This document shows, one piece after another, positions 12,601 through 24,761 of a DNA stretch of 64,000 bases (its first letter is position 1; the number at the start of each line of letters is the position of its first letter). The translations under genes and the position numbers were made by a program. The notes under the pieces were generated by a model that saw only the letters and a list, made by a program, of their open reading frames with translations, did not search any database and had not been told where the DNA came from. The stretch spans positions 38,316,044-38,380,043 of the forward strand of contig OY735216.1 in the NCBI GenBank assembly GCA_963457665.1, given 5' to 3'. The DNA comes from Thysanoteuthis rhombus. Lineage: Eukaryota; Mollusca; Cephalopoda; Oegopsida; Thysanoteuthidae.

Positions 12601-14300
12601 TCGATTCGTGCTCATTTTTACGACTTATTTCACTTTTTCGTAGCGGCAGAAAAAAAAATGCCTTGACTAAGTGAACAGTGTTTTTGTCTGTATTCCTGAG
12701 TTGAGGAATTTTCAATATTGTCAGTGTCCTCATCTTGGTTGTTAGAGTCTTAAAGTTTCGGTCTCCGTACCCTCCAACCTTCTTCAGGTGTCAGTCGCAG
12801 TTACCAACTTACTGGGAATTTTCGACCGAACCGTTTATTTTCTGGGGTAGATCGTTCTTAATCTTAGATAAATGACGGAACAATGGAATTTTTCTGCATA
12901 TTTTATCAATTATTTATTATTATGCAAAACTGATTCTTTTTTTTCATCTTTTTAAATTCGATGCAACGAGTATTCGCGAAAGCCGCTGCTTATGTGCCCT
13001 GATTATTTGCTTTAATAACTGTAGTTACCTAGGAGTATTAGAATGGTCATTGCAGGAAGGGCCCTTTTTCTTTGGTTAATTCATCTGTTGTAATATGCCT
13101 TACCAACTTGGCACATAACTTCTGCTCTTCTATTACAAATGCTTTTGCCTGAGAATTAAACACCTTGTATAGAAAATTCCGACTCGCGTATTTCGTTCCT
13201 TTCTCACAGACAAAGAAAACAGACCTGCTTAATATTACATTGAAAATCAACCAAAGGAGAAAAAAGCCTTCACATTAACATGGATGTTTATTTGCAGTAT
13301 TAGATATTTTTATTTTAGGACATGTAAAGTGAATGCGTATTACTTTGTTCGAAATGGAAGTAACGAGAAAAAAAATAAAATGTTGTCATTAAAGATAAAA
13401 ACAAACCTGAAAGTCAGACCATAGATGCGTTGGTTATTTTCTTGTTTGAATATGGCAGTATTGCCAACTTTATTTTCTATTTACATCTAAAATTAAGTCA
13501 AAAACATCTTAAATCACGCAGGAACGAATTCTCTGGATAAAGTTTTGGAATTAATACATAAAATGTGACTTCAATCTCCAACATTTATTTGATTGAAATA
13601 CATCAAAATCATTACTTATTTATCTATTTTGAATGGAATAAAAATATAGCTTATTTAGAAAAAAAATCGGCTACATATTATTTCTGATATCTAAATCCAA
13701 CCTCCAACATCTAGATTTTGATGAAAGATCTCAATTGGCAACGTTGAGTACTAAGGGACATAACTAACATTTCGGCATGTCAGTGACGGTGATCGATGCT
13801 ATAGATGCAAGCACATCTAGAAATTAAAAATTGTTAGTTGCTGTATGATTTGAAAGAGAACTACTGCTTCCTCACAGAGCTTCTCTACAAAAGCCACTGC
13901 TTCATTTTTGTTCATCAACAACAAATTATCATTTTTTTTTCATTCCGAGATCCGTCTTTCTTACCATTTTGACATCTAACATTAAAATCTTACTGTCAAT
14001 GATATTTCTCATCTATCCTAAATTCCTCAAACACGAAATTCGTTTTAATGCGGACTGCAGCAAATAACCTCTTCGTCCTTTTTGCACTTTTCTGAGTATG
14101 GAGCTACTTGGCTTTTGAAAAATATTTTTTAAAATACCCCCCCCAATAAACCGACTTTAAACTCGAGAAATATGGTTTGATGCTTTAGGTTCTTCAGGAA
14201 TTTTTTATTGTAAGTGAAGACGGTACTTGTTTGGATGAGGTTCGCAAAGTAAAATGGGGGTTATCAACCAATAACTCTTTCAGATGTTGTACATTGAAAA
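6625..14300 (+). other. CpG-richer, transposon-poor putative first intron
   Basis: Nearly 8 kb without any recognised transposon protein or dispersed repeat. CpG is visibly more frequent than later: I count 11 CpGs in 12841-13260 against 3 in the same length at 33361-33780. Homopolymers occur (T-run near 7192, C11 at 11052-11062, A23 at 12553-12575, C8 at 14137-14144). Open frames are short and unconvincing. In animals with gene-body methylation this composition fits an unmethylated 5' region and first intron that holds regulatory DNA, but no individual enhancer can be defined from sequence alone. Confidence 0.4.
12553..12575. repeat. A23 homopolymer
   Basis: An uninterrupted run of 23 A. 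No SINE or LINE body was recognised immediately upstream, so it is recorded as a simple repeat and not as a retroposon tail. Confidence 0.85.
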
Positions 14301-17118
14301 CGTAACTTAGGCAGACAGTTTGGAACAAATAGGAGACTCTTTACTTCTTATTTACATGATTTAGTGTTGAGAAATACTGTTGAATGACAAAGGAAATTTA
14401 TTTAATCATCGTGAATCATGTTAGCAATTCACTATATACCTGGAAATCAATTTTCCCTTTCCAATCATATAATTTTCTCTATGTAATTTTCTCCTCTGGT
14501 TTAGCTTTCATTACCTAAATCCTATCCATGAGTTCTGTTTTTACTCCGGTTTGATTTACACCTCCTGACAATCATAGTCCCTGAGGCATTAACTCTGGTA
14601 ATCTGGTAACTCCTTTAATCTGGCAAATCCCTTTAAAGAACAAAGAAGAAAAAAAAATTGATTTCTGGGGTTATTGTGAACCCCTACTACAATTTGATTT
14701 TTTGGCAACAATCACTGGTTTTATATTAATTTCAACTACATAATCATTTTAGTGTCGCAAATATGAAAAATGTATTTAATCTTTTTTGTTAATTGCAACC
14801 CCAACTGTAACCCTAAGCACTAACATCAACCCTAAATTATATCCTTTGTAGTTGAATGTAATAAAATGATCAAATTTTCTGCTTTCGTTTGTGCTATAAT
14901 CAGTTTGCAGCAGCTTAAATAATTGACCATAGTAGTTAACTCTTCTTTTTTTTTTTTCTTTCTTTATGAACCTCATTCAAAACAACTATCCTGAAGAGTT
15001 GCACAACTCAAATGTTATCAACTTCAATCGTGAAAAGATTTAACTGCAGACTGATCGCACTATGGAAGGACACATTGCTGTTGGTAGTGATGTTTTTTTT
15101 TCATTAATTTTGTATTTTACTGCAGATATTGATGAGAATTTCAAAGATATTGAATTATTTTTTCCCCAAATCATTTTTACTTGTCATTATGGCTTAAAAA
15201 ACCCTTCACAATCATTAGCTCTTATTGAATTTTTGAAGGCAGGTGAAAATTACGATTCAAAGAAAATTAAGATGTATTGTGCATGTATATTGTATGCAAA
15301 TACATATATTGTAGTCTTATATTAGTCATAATGTGTCATTTACAGAACAACAGTTTTGGATGGTGAAATTGTTAAATACGGTAAGATAAAGTTCTTTAGT
15401 GCCAATAACCCTCATCTTTAATTTACTTAGTTATTTCAATATCAATTAATGTGAGCCAATAAAATATAGAAGTCAGTATGACATGTCGGTTGGGAGCTTC
15501 GCATATTTTGTAACCTGCTTTACTTCGCATTGCAAATAATGTGCCTTATTTAAAAATTGATATATTTTCCCAATCTGATGTTTGTCATATCAAGTGGTGG
15601 TCTAGCTGTTTTCCTTTAATCTATAATTGAAATGAATTTTATGTTGAGATCCTGATATTAACAGAGGGAGGGTAATACATTAATCCATTTATTGTTGACA
15701 CCATTTATTACATAGTAAAGTAGGTTATATGAGCTATCATGTGTCTCTGTCTGTTCAGCAGACTTGTTTTATGGGCATCGTGTGCATCTTCCTCTAACCT
15801 AAAGCATATTTTAGAAGTTTCCCTTAGGATAACTTAGTTGATACTATGCAACAACAATATTCCAGTAATTGTTGACCAGGCACCTTTGTTAGCCCTGGAA
15901 AAATTACAACAGGCTGCTTGACATATTTGCACACATGAGATTTTGCAGATATCACTCTCACTTATGTAAGATGTTTAGCCTGCATATAATCCTGGAAATG
16001 ACATAGTTAGATATATTTGTCAGTGATGTTAAGTGCGTAAACACTAGTCCATAGTGATCATGAAGTGTTCAACTGTTGAATAATTTTGGTCATTTAGTCT
16101 GTAAACTGTTAGATGAAGTTGGTTTCTAAAGGAGTATTTGTGGTTTTGCAAGCAACTGAGCACACTCTTTCTTCAAATTCTTTTGAAATTAGAGTTGGGA
16201 TATGGCCCTACAAATACCTTTTTTGTTTTGTCAACTGTTTTTGACATGAAAAAAGGCAAAGAGATAAAATATTGAAACTCTGTTTGGATGGTGTATTTAA
16301 ACATTTTTTTTCAAGGAACAATTGAGCATTAGATAAGTCTATAGCAGAATCAAAAGATGATAGCTTGAAGAGTTAGATGTATTATTGAACATTTTTTTTT
16401 ATAACTTGGGTTATGCACCTCAATTGCTATAGAAAATTTGTTCATCTAATAAAGCTTTGGAATAACATGTACTGAAAAATCAGTCTTATAAATACTTTTA
16501 TATAATTTAAATCTATACACGTATTTGAAAAATAAAACCCAGTAAGTCATACTTACGAATATTTCTTTGTATATTTAGAACTTCAACATTATCGTATTGA
16601 ACAGACTGTAAATAAACTATGCTATATTGAGATTATATTAGATTCTTTGTTCAATTAGCTGTTGTTTCACAAATGACTGAATAGTTCCATAAAATACAGT
16701 TCCTTGAATTAGCTGCTCGGAATTTTATTCTGCTAGTTCTTGAGATAACTGATAACCTGACATATATTTGACTCTGTACATATCTACTTTTTTTTGTAGT
16801 TGAAGGTTAGGCGTTTTATTTTGTGGATTGACTGTAACAATAGAAATTCTTACTTTTTTTTTCCCATTGACCATTCTGATCAATGAAATCAGGTCAACTC
16901 AGTGTCATTTCAAAAGATCTTTGGATTACCTGAAGCTCATTTATTCTATTGTATTTTTTTATCTTCTTTGCCTCTGCAGTTATTCAATTCAGTTGGTTTA
17001 TTTACTGTCTGATTTTTAGTTGGTTATTGTTCCATGTGGATTAGTGATAAAATGTTAGATAAAATCATCTTTGGTCAAGGGTTCTATACCACTCATTAAC
17101 TTCATCAAGTTATCTTGT
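14301..17118. other. AT-rich intron-like DNA
   Basis: The change from CpG-richer to CpG-poor sequence falls in this stretch, around 14.3-15 kb. An 87-codon open frame starting at 15062 has no recognisable domain and includes T- and A-rich low-complexity codons, so it is treated as chance. Nothing else was seen. Confidence 0.5.
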
Positions 17119-17185
17119 CATGGGGCAATGGTTTGCAAGCTAGTCCTGGAAAATTACTCTTGTAGTTAGTTCAATCATTGAGTGC
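17119..17185 (+). mobile_element. tRNA-like SINE head (remnant)
   Basis: The stretch 'tggggcaatggtttgcaagc' has the form of a pol III A box and its neighbourhood. About 33 bp on, 'tagttcaatcattga' resembles a B box (GTTCAATCC type). Spacing is tRNA-like, but the acceptor stem does not pair, so this is not a functional tRNA. It is one of several such heads in 17-20 kb. Confidence 0.35.
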
Positions 17186-17284
17186 TTTGAACTTGTAGCC
17201 TTGTGCCATATTAAGCTAAGCCTAGAAAATATTGATTGGATGCCTACTGTAGCATGATATCAAGCAATGTATTCAAGTTATGAG

Positions 17285-17498
17285 CAGAATTCCCTCTAAG
17301 CTCTGCGCATGTGTACGTTTTGCAACCAGTGCACAAAGGATTTCAAATTCTGTAATTAGCTTACTGAGTTTTTATTGATGAAATATTGATTCCCTATGCC
17401 GAATTCAAAATGGTGCACATACTTTTATCACAGAAAAAAAATTGCACAACATGAGATTTTTGTGCCCACTGACTACAAAAAATTGGAGGGGAACATTG
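17285..17498 (+). mobile_element. hAT-like MITE (family B, most complete copy)
   Basis: The left end reads CAGAATTCCCTCTAAG and the complement of the right end reads CAATGTTCCCCTCCAA, which are imperfect terminal inverted repeats of the hAT type. The flanking 8-mers, gttatgag (17277-17284) and gttgtgaa (17499-17506), agree at 6 of 8 positions. This fits an old 8-bp target-site duplication, which is typical of hAT insertions. The element is 214 bp and non-coding. Related sequence occurs at 52264-52466 and, inverted and truncated, at 38615-38705. Confidence 0.6.
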
Positions 17499-17570
17499 GT
17501 TGTGAATTTGATCCTGACTGGGTGCTCAATTAGCCTAGTGCCAGACTAAGTCAAGCCTTAGTAAATAGCT

Positions 17571-17640
17571 ATGGCCTACACTGTGGACTAGATAGTTGTA
17601 TCAATTCCACTGATGCCAATGTTGGTTCAAGCCCAGGTAA
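17571..17640 (+). mobile_element. tRNA-like SINE head (remnant)
   Basis: 'atggcctacactgtgg' resembles an A box and 'ttggttcaagcccagg' is a good B box, with tRNA-like spacing between them. No anticodon arm or acceptor stem supports a working tRNA. It lies just after the hAT-like MITE. Confidence 0.4.
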
Positions 17641-18058
17641 AAGCCAGGATTTTTGAATGCTGACTTATTTTTCTTTTAGGCAGGCAGATCCCTCACACTT
17701 GCACCACCAGACAAAGCTTACCATATCATAATCATATCCTGGTTGCAGAGAAATATCACTCACTTATTTAAATATAAAATTTGTCCATATATATTATGTA
17801 TGCATGTAAACTGAGCAGTAAGTGTGAACCACACATGACAATTTCTCATCATCCAAACAATTAACATTTGTTGTGAAAACTAATTAGAAATTTGATTTCT
17901 GTTTCTTTTGGATGAGTTTATGAATAATGTATGGTTTTATTAATGAGTGGAAAAACTTACCTAGATTTTCTCTACATAGATAATTGAGATAAGAGAGATT
18001 CTGTCCCCTCTCCCAGATTTTATCAATTGTAAGATTTGACCACCACCTAGATATTTAT
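17641..18058. other. AT-rich DNA, no gene seen
   Basis: Intron-like sequence between two SINE-like heads. Nothing further was recognised. Confidence 0.5.
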
Positions 18059-18134
18059 TGGCACAATGGTAAAATGCAGGCCTGGAGGCTAAGAGCCTTG
18101 ATGATTGAGAATGACAGGGTGATCCCTAGTGAGG
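18059..18134 (+). mobile_element. tRNA-like SINE head (remnant)
   Basis: 'tggcacaatggtaaaatgc' resembles an A box region, and 'agggtgatccctagtg' occupies the place of a B box in decayed form. It is similar in style to the heads at 17.1, 17.6 and 20.1 kb, but too diverged to be sure they are one family. Confidence 0.35.
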
Positions 18135-20086
18135 TTTGTTATCATAAGATAACCTAGGAAGATTGTTTAGTTTAAACTCTTCTTTTTTCTGTCAGGTTTG
18201 TGAATGAAAAAAGATAAAGAAATATAATCAACAACAGTGGCAGGTATTGGTTGTCAATTAGATATTTTTTTATTGTAGAATGTAAGCATAGATTTCAAAA
18301 GAATTTATTCTGTTCTTAACCCATTAACTGGGAGGTGGCAAGTGTAAGAGTTATCAATTACAAGCCCTGACTCACAGGTAGAACTGAGTCGCCATCAATC
18401 ACAATATTGAGGTTGGAGGTTTCCATCATTACAGTTGTATGGCTGTCATCCATAGTTTATGGGTAAAATGTAATGACATGAAATCTTAAATTTGGGGGAA
18501 GTATTGTCTGAGCTGATATTATCGGGTACTTGATAATAAATGATGATATATATAAGAGAAAATCTTTTGTTGAAAGAAATGAACTATGAAATTAACATAA
18601 GTAGTTTTTGGTGATTTTTGCATACATGGAAGTCATTGTTTTGCTAGCAAATTTTTGTAACAAAAATTAGGGTGAAACAACACTCTTTTTTGGAAAAAAA
18701 TCCCCATTTAAAATTTATTGTTCAGTAAATATTTTAATTTCTATTTGGTACAGAATTAAGAATTTGAAGAAATCAAAACTTATGCAAATCTAAAGGAAAT
18801 TCTTACTTTATTGAAATGAATATCTAGCTCATAGTAGTTGTAAACCTCTAGTCATTGTGTAAGAGGAAGGCTAGTTAAATGATTTCTCCTTTTTGAAGGC
18901 AACCAATGAGGGAATATCATATTTAATGTCTATCATGTTGTTTGCACTAATTCAGTCTTGTTTGAACTCTATTTGCAAAACAAACTTCTCTGGAGCATAA
19001 AAACCTGACAACCTTTCCATTTTACTTTATAACTGCCATTTAGGTCAGCAGTCTAAATAAAATTAGGAAGGTAAATGTTGTGTATGATCGATCAAGCATG
19101 CATAACAATGTTACCATACTTCTCTCTCTGTTTTCTGAAAGTCTCATACCTACCACATCTTAGTCTTTTATGATTTTTGTATAGATTATTAATGAATTCT
19201 ATTATAAAATGAAGAGAAAAGATGCCAAGTTGTTGTTGATACCAAGTAGATATAAGTAATCTGCTCTTCCTGATGCAATTTGTTGTTTGTTTGTTTGTAT
19301 GTATTTTTAAATGCTGAAATTTAGTACTTCACTAAACAATCAGATCCTCAAAGTATGAAAAAATTCAATACATTTGTTTTCATTAAATATTTTGTGTTGG
19401 GGTGGTGAGAATGTTTGAAAATTTTTCATATATGTTCATACTTGTATTATTAAGAGTTTTTACAGTATAATAATGCTGGCTTTGAAATCTTAGGTTTGAA
19501 CTACTCACCCTTTGAAACAAAGTAAAAATTCTCTTTGAATTTACCAAACTGTTGAATTCTCCAAAATCTTGAGTCAACATTAATAATTTGGTTCTATGAA
19601 ACTGGATTTGCTGATAAGAAAAATAAGGATCACATTGTAAGCCTGTCATTTCTTTCTACTTGTGATCAGGTACACTGTTTTTAAAATCATCAGGAAGTTT
19701 CTGAATTTGGAATGTTTTATAGGATATACATATTCATCTTTTTTTATCTATAAGTTATTTTTTTTGTTGGCTGACTTCAAGGTTTGAAACAGTGGGGGTA
19801 CGAGATTTCATGAATTGACACGCGATATATCCCTGTGATGTGGGTTGTATCCGGTAGTCATATTGTTTTTAGCTTTAATGTGTGGGAAAATAATTGGTTT
19901 TGTACCTTCTGTTTCCAGAATGTCAGATTTGAAATTGTCTGTATTGAATTATGATAATGTGGAATCAATATTCATACCAGAAGATTTTGTATGGTTGGCT
20001 TGGTTCTGTAGGTATTATCTGTTAGAATCTATCAACATTTTCATATCATGACTTCTAATAGATTACTATTTGCATAGCTCCTTTTA
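18135..20086. other. AT-rich intron-like DNA
   Basis: No gene, RNA or clear transposon was recognised. A short (GTTT)n-like tract lies at about 19281-19305. Confidence 0.5.
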
Positions 20087-20152
20087 GATGGTGTAGAAAT
20101 AATAACTTGGTGTTTGACTTTCTAACAAAAAGATGGAAGATTCAAGCCAAGA
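20087..20152 (+). mobile_element. tRNA-like SINE head (remnant)
   Basis: 'gatggtgtagaaataataac' followed by 'tgtttgactttctaacaaaa' and 'agattcaagccaagat' follows the layout of a tRNA: A box, an anticodon arm in which 'tttgact' and 'aacaaaa' face each other loosely, and a B box. Base changes in the A and B boxes mark it as a decayed SINE head and not a working tRNA. Confidence 0.45.
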
Positions 20153-20736
20153 TATCACTTAGGTAATGTTATGATAAATTTTTCCTATGAAATAGGAAAC
20201 TTCTGACTCTCTTTTAGAGGTTGTGCCCTGTATTATGTCTTAGGGAAATAACTAATAATTTAAACTTGAAAATGGAAGAATGCTTTCAGTTTCAAACTTT
20301 TGTAGAAACATTTCTAAAATATCTCTGAATGATTGTTCAATTTACATCTTTAGATAAAAATTTATTGACGTTTTTTAGCAAGGTCACTTACTATTGACAC
20401 ATGGATGTTAGACCTTCGTCTCCAGTTTTTCAGTTGTTTTTTCTTAACCGGCCTGAAGTGCTTTGAGTTATGTCTGATAATTTTTATGACAGATTGAGTA
20501 TCTCTAATCAATTTATTCTCTTTGGTTCAGATATTGGCCTGACAAAATTTAAGATTTAACACCATTTATCTTTGTCATGATAAATAGTGAAATTATATCG
20601 AAAATATATCATTTAAAAGGAAATGCAGACAAAAAAAATATTTCATTAAACCATTGCATGTGCGTCTCTTTCTCTCTCTCCTTTTAATATCACTCAATTA
20701 GAATAAAATTAAGTTAAACATTGCCATTTATTTACC
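20153..20736. other. AT-rich intron-like DNA
   Basis: Nothing recognised except short low-complexity tracts such as a CT-rich stretch near 20665-20685. Confidence 0.5.
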
Positions 20737-20915
20737 TCTGGCTACAAAGTTGGAATAGGTGTGTGTATTCACGCACATCTCTCAGTTTGACCATACAATA
20801 TCTCCGGAAGTTATCAATTAACTAAATTTTGTGAAATAAAGGGGAAATAGCTACAGAAGAATTGACTAAATATTGGGGTGGATCCAGGAACTATCTACAT
20901 TTACCTCCCCTGCAT
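20737..20915 (+). repeat. Single copy of the ~165-bp module (family P)
   Basis: It starts 'acctctggctacaaagttgg', continues 'tatctccggaagtt', 'aaattttgtgaa' and 'ggggtggatcc', and then fades. The copy at 50027-50425 starts 'acctctgcctacaaagatgg' and has the same order. The reverse complement matches the units of the tandem block at 3702-4880. This is a dispersed family with an 'acctctgcc' border. I cannot assign it to a named superfamily. Confidence 0.6.
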
Positions 20916-23900
20916 CGTAACTATCTATAAATTGATTTCCATTCAATTTTAGTGATAATAGGGTTGGCAGGGTCATTCGGTGTTTTCTACATAGATTCAT
21001 GATTCGACAGCTAATGAAATTTAGATATTTATTTATTTATAAAAAGAACAGCTAATAATTGATTGATATTTCGTACTTTTTAAGCTTCTTCCAAGATTGT
21101 AATTCATTCAAAAATTTAGTCATAAATTTTCCATGGTTATTGTTGGAAGTGTATGAATTTCTTTTTGTTTTTCTGTAACTATCACCCACCAAAGAATTAC
21201 AATACCAGACTTTCAGGCAAGGTTATTTAATGATTGGTCGAGTAGTTCACATCATACTTTTTGAGATCATTTATGAATAGAATTATTGATTTCTAGTGTC
21301 TATTGTGTTGGCATTGAAGGAATCTTCATTAATAATGCTGTTCCTTTTATCAGGAAGAAACAGATACATTTTTTACTTGGTAATATCACTTTTAAAAGCT
21401 TGCTCATTGAAAAAAATGTTCCATATATAACCTTTCCAATGAGTTTTGAAATTTCAATACTCAATAATTCAGATGAATATATCTGGTACAATATCATGTT
21501 GTGTTCTGTTTTTAATTTTATGAGTTGTAAGCAAATCAAGTTTGCAAAATATTTCCAGTATTTATTTACTTGTAGATATTGTGAATAAGCATTATCATAT
21601 CAGCTACTTTTTTTTTTTTTTTTCTAATTCAAAATTTTTTTGTTTGCCAAATATTGATAATGTATACCTATATTGTTCATGTATTGTCCTTGCTTTTAGT
21701 CATTGGAACTTTCAATTACTTGAATTGGAATAAAATTGTAAATGTCAGTCCATTTACTTTTGAGAATTTTATAAGCAGGTTTCATTATGATCTCTTTTAC
21801 ATCACTTTTTTTTTTTTTTTCAACCATTTGTATTCCATTTCAGTACTGGAAGATTCTTGTTCCTTCATTTTACAAGCAAACATATTAATAAATTCAGTCA
21901 AGAATGCAAAAAGTACTGAAAGTTTTATGAAATTTTCATCAATTTTCACAGATTTAGAAAATGAGTCTTGTATCAAGTGTTTTGATTTTGTTTCGATTTA
22001 TAATTCTCTCTATCTCTTATAGAATTTCTTTTGTTTGTATTTTCATTTTTATTTTCATAGCAATGGAAAGAAAACTCTTATCAGTGAATTGATATTATTG
22101 GACTCTAAAGTCCAATGTGCCACCTAATGAAGTTTAAACATACTATCAGTAACTTCAAAGATCAGTATGGTAACCTTTGCCCTACAAAGGATGCTCACAT
22201 TTTCTTATAATAAGCCAAGGGATCAAGGTGCTAATTAAGTTGAGCAATTGGACCTTTTTTTTTTTTTTTTGAGTTGTGTTGATAATTTGTTTGGTGAGAA
22301 TTAATTTCATGCTTTTCTGATTTCAAAGCTACTTCAGATCTGCTTATATTTATTCAAAATGGGATCATAACAGGGAAGGGGAAGGATTCAACTTTTGTAT
22401 TCATGAGAGACTGCCCCTCTACAGCTACTGTGCTTTGAGGCCTTATTGTTTTGCTTCATCTAACATTATAAGGGGTTCTATAATTCCAGTTGATTGTCAT
22501 TAATGCAATCTCTGTTCTTCCTGATGGACTAATCAGTCTTCATTGGAAGATCTGAAAGTATGTTGAAAATGAACAGTTTTGAGGGAATTTCTAATCCCCA
22601 TTTATTTACTGATTCTAATTATGTGCTTTTTATTGTGCTTGAGACAATAAAAAAATCCTCTCATAATCACTTTAATGCTGGTGTGGGTGTGTACATTAGA
22701 TGTAACAATGTCACAAGGGATTTAGCTTAAATACATATAGGAATTAGCAATTCTACTGTACTTTTCATTGTTTGTCCAGATTTGTAGTATTGCTTCGGTG
22801 TTGAGGGTTTAAAATAAATGTGCAGGTTGACCTTGCCATTGTTCAGCAACAGAATCAATTATGGGATTCACTCAAGAATCTTTGCAGACCAGTATTTATC
22901 AGATCAAACTTCACCTTGAAAATTCTGAAGTTCACCATTACTTATCTGATTACGTCTGCTGATGAAGTTGAAGAGGTACTGTTAAGAAATCCAGCATTTA
23001 CCATCAGTTCTGAGAATGTGCATCTAAAACTTCTCCTTTGAAATTAGTCTTTTTAAAGTCTGTAATTCTGTTTATACTTGCACTACATATATCAATCAAA
23101 TAATGAAAATAGTTACCACAATTTTGGTCTCAAACAAAAGCAGTTAAGCTCTATGCACTAATAACTAATAACGTTTCTGATGCAAAACTAACCTGCTCTC
23201 ATCCCTAGAAAAAAAAACTGTTTTATTTTTTTTTTTCAATTTTTTAATCATCAACAAGTTATGTAAACCACTACAAACGGTGAAGATCAATAGCACTATT
23301 TTTATTTAACCTAAATCCACCACAAATATATTAGCTGATTAGTAACTTGCCCAATTAAAATGTGGGTTGGGTGGTGAGAGCCTTTTATTTTATCATATGT
23401 ATGCTTTGCTTATCTAGGTAAGTACTTGAAGATAAGCAATAAATTATATAATTAAAAAAATTGGCTGGTAGGGAGAGATCCTCTATGTTGAGTGAAATTG
23501 ATGAGTTTCACATCTTATTTTGAGCTTATCATGTGACTACCTCCTGTGACCATGTTGACATAAATTGTCTGCTTGTTAAGAATTTTGACTATCATGTGGT
23601 AGGATCACAACTAAGACAACTTGCTTCTCTCTTCTCTATGTGCTTGCATTTATGATTCTCTTTTATTCAATAGAATTTCATGTTTTAGGATTAAAAGTAA
23701 AATCCTTGATATTTATCTCTACTTGTTGCTAGATAACAAGTTTCATTGTGAAAGGATTTTACTTTCAATTTTTTTTTTTTATATCCAAGAAAATATTGAT
23801 GTGACCTTAGCATTCTGGTCCTAAAATGGTGACTGGACAATTTATTTTTACTATCATAAAAATAGCAAAGAATCTTATCCAGTCTCACTTAGTTTTTTCA

Positions 23901-24029
23901 TTTCATTTTTACATCTTTTGATAATATTCAAACATTGATCTTATGTCAAGCAAATGTCTCTTTTTTTAAAGCAACACTAAATCTACTTGTCTATCAATAT
24001 TTTCTATTGATTTCATACAAAATCCAAAT
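20916..24029. other. AT-rich, T-run-rich intron-like DNA
   Basis: It contains T-runs at 21608-21623, 21806-21820, 22255-22270 and 23769-23780. Several short + strand open frames between 21286 and 22022, and one at 22820-23041, show no known domain and are made mainly of T-rich codons. They are treated as chance. Confidence 0.45.
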
Positions 24030-24500
24030 TAGTTATTTTGAAGTGGAAGAGGTTTCTGAACATTTGAAAGCCTTTTTTAATTTCTCCCAAACTTTGCCAG
24101 TCACCTGCATCAAAGGCTGTCAAAAAAGTTGCTGTCTTTGGACAAGTCTGAAACAGTGTTTACTACATCTTCTCCTTTCATGATGGCTCTAAGATTTTTG
24201 GTGAGTTTTAGATCGGGTGAATTTTTTGCCGAAACCATCTTTCTGGAAAATAAAAATCAAGCTTTTCTGGCCTATGCACAGCTCTGAATGTGGCATTCTA
24301 GATCTGTTTCTTCTCAATCAAATTCCAAAAAAGGGTTAGATACGTTCACACACAGCTTGTATGGTGTGCACAATTTAGGTTACAAATGGCAGAAAAATTT
24401 GTGAAGACCATATGCGTGGTTGTCACAAGTTCTGTCAAGTGTGCATGAAGTTGAAGATTCAGCTGCAAAAATAGTTGGTTTCATTTATCTTCAATTTTTT
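24030..24500. other. Unidentified, less AT-rich stretch
   Basis: Base composition here is more balanced than on either side, and both strands give broken frames longer than their neighbours. On the - strand one frame includes DLKLTKNLRAIMKGEDVV followed by NTVSDLSKDS. No domain was recognised. It may be a decayed transposon or a retrocopy. It lies just upstream of an RTE fragment but does not read as RTE. Confidence 0.3.
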
Positions 24501-24761
24501 TTAAATGAACGAGATTCAACTTGTAGATTAAGATTACTACCACAGTATTTCTTTGTTTACAACTTTATGATAAAAGAATCCAAGTATATTTTCACATAGA
24601 ATAAGGAAATATCTAGTCTGGGTGACAGAAATGGGAAGACATGTCTGTCTTTTCTGCTTACTGGAGGAATGAGAATGTAGGTTTGTGTCTTCTCTTGCAC
24701 ACATGTAGATATATATATATGGATTCTTTTGTATTATACCAATTTCGTTCTGAGAGCTGAT

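Noticed and set aside
17119-20152. Functional tRNA genes
   Set aside because: A- and B-box-like parts exist, but acceptor and anticodon stems do not pair properly.
21654-22022. Longest open frame in the window (122 codons, +)
   Set aside because: It is made of T- and A-rich codons, includes a phenylalanine run from a T15 tract, has no known domain, and overlaps other frames of similar length. In DNA this AT- and T-rich, such frames are expected.
22820-23041. 73-codon + strand frame preceded by 'tgtgcag'
   Set aside because: An acceptor-like AG precedes it, but there is no pyrimidine tract, no donor in frame and no known domain.
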